This document shows, piece after piece, positions 6,314 to 10,555 of a stretch of DNA of 10,555 bases (the stretch's first letter is position 1; every line of letters starts with the position of its first letter). The notes under the pieces were generated by a model. That model did not search any database. It worked only from the letters and a program-made list of their open reading frames with translations, and was not told where the DNA came from. The stretch comes from CAIKAP01 sp964574605 (GTDB lineage Bacteria > Verrucomicrobiota > Verrucomicrobiia > Palsa-1439), in assembly GCA_964574605.1 (NCBI GenBank), contig CAZNOK010000184.1:1-10555 (forward strand), read 5' to 3'. The translations under genes were made by a program, and so were the position numbers.

Positions 6314-7572
6314 CAATGTCTGTAGCGGAAAATGCGCGTTTCCAAGGGTGGGTCCGTGGAATAGAGGGCGCAGACGTCGCCCAGTTCCATCAGTTGCCAT
6401 GGCATGTAGGATTGCGAGCCGTTCTTGGTGAATACTATGTTGTCGGCCACGTACACGCAGGAGTGGAATGCCTGACCATTCGGCTTCATCAGGAAGACCA
6501 AGTCGCCCAAAAGCGGTTCCCCAAACGTGGGGTAGTAGTCTTTCACGATGCTGTCGCGGACGTAATCCGACGACAGGAACCGGTCGTCGGGTGTCTCACT
6601 GAAGAAGTTCAGCGAGGTCCAGTGACAATCTCGGCGCGGTGCATCTGGGTCGCTATCGGGGTTTGGATAGGTGTAGAGCCGTCGGCGGGCGAACGGAGGC
6701 AACAAGTGCGCCACGTCAACGGTGTACCCTTCGGGCAGTTTGGGCAGCGACAGCAGCAGTGGCGTGATATCTTTGGACCGTCGGCCTCGTCCCCAATACC
6801 GGGCGACTCCCTCAATGTCGGTATTCGGCCGCACGCGCAGCTTGACCAGCAACGTGCTCATCCGCGCAAGGGTCTTGAGGGCGCGCGCTCGTTCCGCGTC
6901 TGTTCCCAGCATCGGCGCCAGCGTGTCCCAGTCACTAAACATGATCGACGTGCCCCGTGGATACAACATTCGGCGAATCAACTGCTCAGTCCGGTCGGAG
7001 ATGCCACTGTCTGCAAACCACTCATCCACCCTATCCGCACGGAATCGACACGGGTTCACGTGAGCCTGATTCTCGGAGAACACGGCAAGCGCCTTGTAGA
7101 TGCGCGCCCGTGCATCCGTAGTGAGTTTCAATACCAGATCGCGCGACGGTTCGAGCACGACCGTACCGATCCCGTTTTCCCAACGAGCCGTCGCCATCAA
7201 TGCCTGTTGATCGGCGGCACTCAGGTTCGCTTCGGTCCACAACTGCTCCAGCATCTGCGGCGTGTATCCCCGCAGGGTCCATTGGGTTTTCCTCTCTGGC
7301 TCAAATGACGACACAACAAACCCCTCCGGCGGCTCAATCGCGATGCGGGTGTATTCCAGGTCCCCCCATGGTCCCGGCCGACAGTACTGTATCCTTTCTT
7401 TTCCGTTGCGTTTCCCAATATGCCAATTCTGCGCGCATTCACGGACCCATTGCGGGCCGAGCGTCATTGCCAGCAACACCCACGGAGCCACCAGCAACAC
7501 CGTCCACCACCACACCGCGCGGCGCGGCACCGTCACTGTAGGACTCTGATTCGGTTGTTCTGTCTCGCTCAT
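6310..7572 (-). CDS. Membrane-anchored protein with an NlpC/P60-like (papain-fold) C-terminal domain
   Basis: A 420-residue protein with one N-terminal membrane segment (about 19-38, VWWWTVLLVAPWVLLAMTL) preceded by Arg-Arg, so most of it should face the periplasm. The middle (about 50-300) is a helical region I do not recognise. The last 110 residues contain DCHWTSLNFF (candidate catalytic C316), GDLVFLM (356-362, as the GDLVfF motif of NlpC/P60) and FHSCVYVADNIVFTKNG (369-385, candidate catalytic H370). The order Cys, GDLV, His is that of NlpC/P60 cysteine peptidases; the DCHWTS context is an atypical variant. A cell-wall or envelope amidase/peptidase role is inferred. The ATG at 7572 lies one base after the stop of the preceding gene (TGAGATG); the ATG starts at 7617 and 7599 fall inside that gene. 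Its stop overlaps the glycosyltransferase start. Confidence 0.75.
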   Translation of the reverse strand: MSETEQPNQSPTVTVPRRAVWWWTVLLVAPWVLLAMTLGPQWVRECAQNWHIGKRNGKERIQYCRPGPWGDLEYTRIAIEPPEGFVVSSFEPERKTQWTLRGYTPQMLEQLWTEANLSAADQQALMATARWENGIGTVVLEPSRDLVLKLTTDARARIYKALAVFSENQAHVNPCRFRADRVDEWFADSGISDRTEQLIRRMLYPRGTSIMFSDWDTLAPMLGTDAERARALKTLARMSTLLVKLRVRPNTDIEGVARYWGRGRRSKDITPLLLSLPKLPEGYTVDVAHLLPPFARRRLYTYPNPDSDPDAPRRDCHWTSLNFFSETPDDRFLSSDYVRDSIVKDYYPTFGEPLLGDLVFLMKPNGQAFHSCVYVADNIVFTKNGSQSYMPWQLMELGDVCALYSTDPPLETRIFRYRHW

Positions 7573-7573
7573 C

Positions 7574-7921
7574 TCAAGGCGTGGCCTTTTTGACGCCATC
7601 CAGCCCAGTTTCTTCAACCTTTCCCTTGCTGTCGAAATGAACGAGAAATCGTTTCCTCGATGGGAGGCTGTACTCCCACCTCACCCACGTCGTCACACCG
7701 ACAACACTATGCACAAACTGCGGTTCTCCCGCGGGCTTCTTCACCTCGGCTTGCGTCATGCCAACCTTGATGACCGACGGCAATTCGTTCCAGTTCAATC
7801 TCCCACTGCTTGCGTTTGGGTGGTTCCGACGCCGGCACTGGCGGCGGGACCGGTTGCCGCAGTCGCAGACCAGCAGCAACGCAAACAGACAGGCTGAAAG
7901 CAGGGCTGCCGTCACGGCCAT
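7574..7921 (-). CDS. Small membrane-anchored protein with BamE/SmpA-like domain
   Basis: A 115-residue protein with an N-terminal hydrophobic stretch (2-18), a basic linker (RSRRQCRRR, 24-32) and a C-terminal domain with the BamE/SmpA pattern: SVIKVGMTQAEVKKPAGEP (49-67), aromatic strand TTWVRWEYSL (77-86) and VHFDSKGKVEETGL (94-107). BamE-like proteins are small envelope proteins; here the hydrophobic stretch continues after C11, so it is probably a membrane anchor or signal peptide rather than a lipoprotein. The ATG at 7921 shares one base with the TGA of the preceding gene (TGATG); a longer form from ATG at 7993 would overlap that gene by 73 bp. The basic linker is odd, and a +1 frame reads Pro-rich there, so a sequencing or real frameshift is possible. 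Family assignment is moderate. Confidence 0.68.
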   Translation of the reverse strand: MAVTAALLSACLFALLLVCDCGNRSRRQCRRRNHPNASSGRLNWNELPSVIKVGMTQAEVKKPAGEPQFVHSVVGVTTWVRWEYSLPSRKRFLVHFDSKGKVEETGLDGVKKATP

Positions 7922-8469
7922 CAATACGCAAACACGCCGAGCGCCATCAACACCACGCCCAAGCAGACTCCCAGCGAACAGACCGTGCGACATCGTTCAT
8001 CGTTGGCCATCGCCCAGCCGATCAGGTCGCGGAAATGATGCGGCGCGGCCGCCATCCAGATCGCAGCCACCACCCACAAATAGGCCAGCACCGTCACAAA
8101 CAGCCGCAACACCGTCTCACTCGCATCCGCGACGTCCACCATCAGCTTGGCGATCAACAGCAGCAACGCCGCCGTCGCCCGCAACGCCAGATAATGTATG
8201 CCGTAGCGATAAATGCAGTACAACACCACCGGCACGCCGACCACGATCAGCGGCTGCGCCCATTTCCATTCGTCGCTCTCGCGCGACGCGTGGAACATCA
8301 CCCACAACGCGATCAGGCCCGCGATGGTGATCAGCACACGCCCCCAGAACTCCGAGCGTGGAAACTTCACCATGAACTCCCGATACCGCGTCGGCGCGAG
8401 CACGCCGGGCAGCCGCGCCGCGATGACCGCCGCGCCCACCGCTGTTGAAATCAAAGCCAGTTTCGTCAT
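7921..8469 (-). CDS. Polytopic membrane protein of unknown function
   Basis: A 182-residue protein with about five hydrophobic segments: 4-23, 40-57 (RVLITIAGLIALWVMF), 70-86 (PLIVVGVPVVLYCIYR), 92-107 (LRATAALLLLIAKLMV) and 116-137 (RLFVTVLAYLWVVAAIWMAAA), plus a C-terminal one (165-182). The sequence between 22 and 38 (LPGVLAPTRYREFMVKFPRSEF) and HHFRDLIGWAM (139-149) are polar loop motifs that look conserved, but I do not recognise the family. The ATG at 8469 is preferred because ATG at 8502 lies inside miaB, which ends 16 bp upstream; GAG about six bases before the ATG is a weak ribosome site. Its TGA overlaps the next start by one base. Envelope role is suggested only by neighbours. Confidence 0.78.
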   Translation of the reverse strand: MTKLALISTAVGAAVIAARLPGVLAPTRYREFMVKFPRSEFWGRVLITIAGLIALWVMFHASRESDEWKWAQPLIVVGVPVVLYCIYRYGIHYLALRATAALLLLIAKLMVDVADASETVLRLFVTVLAYLWVVAAIWMAAAPHHFRDLIGWAMANDERCRTVCSLGVCLGVVLMALGVFAY

Positions 8470-8485
8470 AAATCTCAAATCACCG

Positions 8486-9850
8486 TCACATCGTAGCCGC
8501 AAGCTTCATGCCTGCGTCTCTCGCACCCATAAAGGGTGCGCCTACAGCCGGCACGCCGTAAAGCGTGACCACCGTGGCCCGCTCCACCCGCACCGACAAC
8601 AACGCGCCCTTATGCCGGAGATTGCCCTCGAACACAACCCCTTTGTTTGTCCGCGTCCGGCCGAACATCCGCGCCGCGTTCTTCGGGCTGCGGCCTTCCA
8701 CCAACACCTCGACAGTCTGGCCAACCAGTTCGCGGTTCTTTCGTGTCGCCGTCTCGTTGAGAATCGCCAGCAACTGCTGGTTGCGTTCCTCCTTCACCGG
8801 CGTCGGCACCTGTTCCGTCATCTCCGCCGCCGGGGTGTTGCGCCGCTTCGAGTATTTGAAAATATACGCCTGCTCGAATGGCACCTCGCGCATCAACGAT
8901 ACCGTTTGCTCGAAGTCCTCCTCCGTTTCGCCGGGGAAACCGACGATGATGTCACTGGAGAAAACGATTTTCGGCTGGGCCGCGCGCAACTTCTCCACGA
9001 TCCGCAGGAACATCGCGCGATCATAGCCGCGCCGCATCGCCTTCAGAATCCGATCCGACCCGCTCTGCACCGGCAGGTGGGCGTGCTCGCAGAGCTTCGG
9101 CAAATCGCGGAATGCCGCCACGAGGTCATCGCCGAACCCTTTCGGGTGCGGTGATGTGAACCGGATTCGCTCCAACCCTTTGACCTCGTGCACCGCTTCG
9201 AGCAGCGCGACAAGTCTCCTCGGAACGACACCGCGACCGTAGCTTGTCACAATTTGTCCGAGCAAGGTGACTTCCCGCACGCCGCGCTCGACGAGTTTCT
9301 CCACCTCGTCCACGATCTCGCTGATGTTCCGGCTTCGTTCCGGCCCGCGGGTCTGTGGCACGATGCAGAACGCGCAGTGCATGTCGCAGCCCTGCATGAT
9401 GCTGACAAACGCCGTCACCGCGTCGTCGTCGAGGTGGTCTTTGACGGCAGATTCGCTTCCCGGCTCCTCCGCCACGTCCACAATTGCGCCCTTCCCCGCG
9501 AAGAGCCGGTCGAGATATTCCGGCACATGATGAAACCGTTGCGTGCCGACGACTAGGTCAACGGCGGGCAATCGTTTGGTGAGTTCGTCGCCGCGGCTTT
9601 GCGCCATGCAGCCGAAGAAACCGAGTCGCAGCGTCGGCTTCGAGCGTTTCAAACCGGTCAGCGCCGTCATTTTGCCGAGCGCCTTTTGTTCGGCGAGATC
9701 GCGGATGCTGCAGGTGTTCAGCAGAATCGCATCCGCGTCTGCCTCGGAATCGGCGATGGCGTAGCCGCGTTGTTTCAGGAGCGCGGCGACAGCTTCGCTG
9801 TCGCGCACGTTCATCTGGCAGCCATACGTCTTGATGAAAACTTTCTTCAC
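8486..9850 (-). CDS. miaB: tRNA-2-methylthio-N6-dimethylallyladenosine synthase
   Basis: A 454-residue radical-SAM methylthiotransferase. The N-terminal UPF0004 domain supplies C11 (KTYGCQMN), C47 (LNTCSIR) and C81 (FFGCMAQ) for one 4Fe-4S cluster; the radical-SAM CxxxCxxC is C155, C159, C162 (GCDMHCAFC); the TRAM tRNA-binding domain spans about 373-431. The enzyme adds a methylthio group to i6A37 of tRNAs reading UNN codons. KTYGCQMN and the P-Q-T-R-G that follows the SAM cysteines favour MiaB over RimO or MtaB. The usual LLGQNVNSY is LLGQIVTSYG here. The start is GTG at 9850, whose G is the last base of folE's TAG (TAGTG). The final 22 residues (433-454) come from a REP-like element and are not part of the family fold. 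Confidence 0.93.
   Translation of the reverse strand: MKKVFIKTYGCQMNVRDSEAVAALLKQRGYAIADSEADADAILLNTCSIRDLAEQKALGKMTALTGLKRSKPTLRLGFFGCMAQSRGDELTKRLPAVDLVVGTQRFHHVPEYLDRLFAGKGAIVDVAEEPGSESAVKDHLDDDAVTAFVSIMQGCDMHCAFCIVPQTRGPERSRNISEIVDEVEKLVERGVREVTLLGQIVTSYGRGVVPRRLVALLEAVHEVKGLERIRFTSPHPKGFGDDLVAAFRDLPKLCEHAHLPVQSGSDRILKAMRRGYDRAMFLRIVEKLRAAQPKIVFSSDIIVGFPGETEEDFEQTVSLMREVPFEQAYIFKYSKRRNTPAAEMTEQVPTPVKEERNQQLLAILNETATRKNRELVGQTVEVLVEGRSPKNAARMFGRTRTNKGVVFEGNLRHKGALLSVRVERATVVTLYGVPAVGAPFMGARDAGMKLAATM
8493..8545. repeat. 53-bp REP/palindromic element forming the 3' end of miaB
   Basis: Ends GTAGCCGC (8493-8500) and GCGCCTAC (8538-8545) are inverted at seven of eight bases, and a perfect 7-bp stem CGCACCC/GGGTGCG (8522-8528, 8534-8540) with ATAAA loop lies at one end. 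Read in the miaB frame it gives VGAPFMGARDAGMKLAAT, unlike any TRAM-domain end. The look is that of a dispersed intergenic repeat captured by the gene; from memory similar peptides occur at the ends of unrelated verrucomicrobial proteins, but only one copy is in this window. It could also stabilise or attenuate the polycistronic mRNA. Confidence 0.6.
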
Positions 9851-10461
9851 TAGAACGGCTGCGCCGGGTGACGCCCGTGGATCAGCGACATCAATTCGCT
9901 GCGGGTGGAGATGCGGGTCCGGAACCCGCCGCGCATCGCGGAGGTGATAACGGTCGAGCCGGGTTTCTTGACGCCGCGCATGGTCATGCAAGTGTGGACG
10001 GCCTCGCAGACGACGGCCACGCCCTGCGGTTTCAGTTCCTGCTCGATCATGTCGGCGATCTGACTGGTCATCCGTTCCTGCACCTGTGGACGCCGGGCAA
10101 ACGCCTCGACGACGCGCGCCAGTTTGCTGATGCCGACAACGTGGCCGTTGGGGATGTAGGCGACGTGCGCCTTGCCAAAGAACGGCATCAGGTGGTGCTC
10201 GCACATCGAGAAGAACGGGATGTCTTTAACCAGCACCATCTCGTGATGGTCCTCGTCGAACTGTTTGGAGAGACTCTCCTGCGGTGCTTCCTCGCCGCCG
10301 CCGAAGATTTCCTCGTACATGCGCGCGACGCGCTCGGGCGTCTCGCGCAATCCTTCCCGTTTCGGGTCTTCGCCGATGGCCTCCAACAATTGCCGGACAG
10401 CCTCGGCGACTTTCTTCTGGTTGACGTGACGTGTTCTCATGGCAGGAATGGTGGGCAGCAT
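9850..10461 (-). CDS. folE: GTP cyclohydrolase I
   Basis: A 203-residue type I enzyme, which converts GTP to 7,8-dihydroneopterin triphosphate, the first step of tetrahydrofolate (and pterin or queuosine-precursor) synthesis; cytosolic homodecamer. Zinc ligands are visible in FSMCEHHLMPFFGKAHVAYIP (C87, H90) and in AVHTCMTMRGV (C158), with H89 and H156 as catalytic candidates; REGLRETPERVARMYEEI (35-52) and TSAMRGGFR (173-181) are also family hallmarks. The ATG at 10461 is chosen because GGAGGG ends six bases before it. An ATG at 10440 (MRTRHVNQKK) also suits the family, and a promoter-like sequence overlapping 10461 would argue for it. folE heads the chain of overlapping minus-strand genes. 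Confidence 0.93.
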   Translation of the reverse strand: MLPTIPAMRTRHVNQKKVAEAVRQLLEAIGEDPKREGLRETPERVARMYEEIFGGGEEAPQESLSKQFDEDHHEMVLVKDIPFFSMCEHHLMPFFGKAHVAYIPNGHVVGISKLARVVEAFARRPQVQERMTSQIADMIEQELKPQGVAVVCEAVHTCMTMRGVKKPGSTVITSAMRGGFRTRISTRSELMSLIHGRHPAQPF

Positions 10462-10469
10462 AGCCCACC
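10450..10469 (-). promoter_or_regulatory. Hairpin enclosing the upstream folE start codon
   Basis: GGTGGGC (10450-10456) and GCCCACC (10463-10469) form a perfect 7-bp GC-rich stem around a six-base loop that contains the ATG at 10461 and touches its ribosome site. If this region is transcribed, the stem would mask initiation at 10461. It may be chance, or mark the true start at 10440. Confidence 0.45.
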
Positions 10470-10485
10470 CTCCCCCATAGGTCAA
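10457..10485 (-). promoter_or_regulatory. Candidate promoter of the folE-miaB operon
   Basis: On the minus strand TTGACC (10485-10480, five of six bases) and TATGCT (10462-10457, four of six) are spaced 17 bp. The start of transcription would fall near 10449, downstream of the ATG at 10461 and about nine bases before the ATG at 10440. It is the best sigma70-like pair in the window but conflicts with the ribosome site used to choose 10461. Confidence 0.45.
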
Positions 10486-10514
10486 TCAGCGCCGCTCGGC
10501 ATGTCGTACCACTG

Positions 10515-10552
10515 TGAGAATGTCCCCTTGTGACCTCGATGAGAATGTCCCC
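10515..10552. repeat. Two copies of TGAGAATGTCCCC with 25-bp period; possible insertion-sequence end
   Basis: TGAGAATGTCCCC occurs at 10515-10527 and again at 10540-10552. Short directly repeated motifs ending in GTCCCC close to a gene start resemble the multiple transposase-binding repeats of some insertion sequences. No transposase gene is in the window; it would lie beyond the right edge. Confidence 0.5.
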
Positions 10553-10555
10553 ATG

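Noticed and set aside
4793..6325. A 510-residue open frame on the plus strand spanning the regulator and glycosyltransferase genes
   Set aside because: It crosses both operator pairs and is low-complexity, rich in Gly, Asp, Arg and Val; both minus-strand genes have strong family motifs.
7889..7921. Lipobox LSAC at residues 8-11 of the BamE-like protein
   Set aside because: Only ten residues precede the Cys without positive charge, and the following residues remain strongly hydrophobic, so it reads as a membrane segment.

Overview
The window looks like a chromosomal segment from a high-GC member of the Planctomycetota/Verrucomicrobiota group, with Verrucomicrobiota favoured. The main reasons are a secreted PD40/di-haem protein related to the alpha subunit of hydrazine synthase, a family common in those phyla outside anammox, and the verrucomicrobial flavour of the MiaB and FolE proteins. 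This placement is inference from protein character; no rRNA or other phylogenetic marker was tested. Nearly all coding capacity is on the minus strand and genes are tightly packed.

Right part, read right to left on the minus strand (10461 to 5375): folE (GTP cyclohydrolase I), miaB (tRNA methylthiotransferase), a polytopic membrane protein, a small BamE/SmpA-like membrane-anchored protein, a membrane-anchored protein with an NlpC/P60-like C-terminus, and a GT9 (heptosyltransferase-like) glycosyltransferase. Most junctions are overlapping or adjacent stop/start codons (TAGTG, TGATG, TGAGATG, GTGA), so this looks like one transcription unit mixing cofactor/tRNA housekeeping with cell-envelope functions. 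The last codons of miaB are supplied by a 53-bp REP-like hairpin element. The far right edge carries two copies of a 13-bp motif with 25-bp period, possibly the end of an insertion sequence.

Middle (5387 to 2297): the most interesting locus. A small XRE-type helix-turn-helix regulator is preceded by a pair of 16-bp operator-like palindromes (consensus GGTTGA-N4-TCAACC) and followed by a second pair that lies upstream of the HzsA-like di-haem gene. In both places the two palindromes are exactly 21 bp apart, about two helical turns, and each pair sits in a 47-bp direct repeat (41/47 identical). The simplest reading is an autoregulated repressor that also controls the adjacent secreted cytochrome-like protein. 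A small stand-alone FHA-domain protein follows at 2225 to 1872.

Left part: a polytopic membrane protein on the plus strand (922-1899) overlaps the 3' end of the FHA gene by 28 bp. Divergent from it are a HAD-family phosphatase and cutA, coupled by an ATGA overlap; cutA runs off the left edge. No tRNA, rRNA or CRISPR array was seen, and there is no gene-free stretch longer than about 135 bases.
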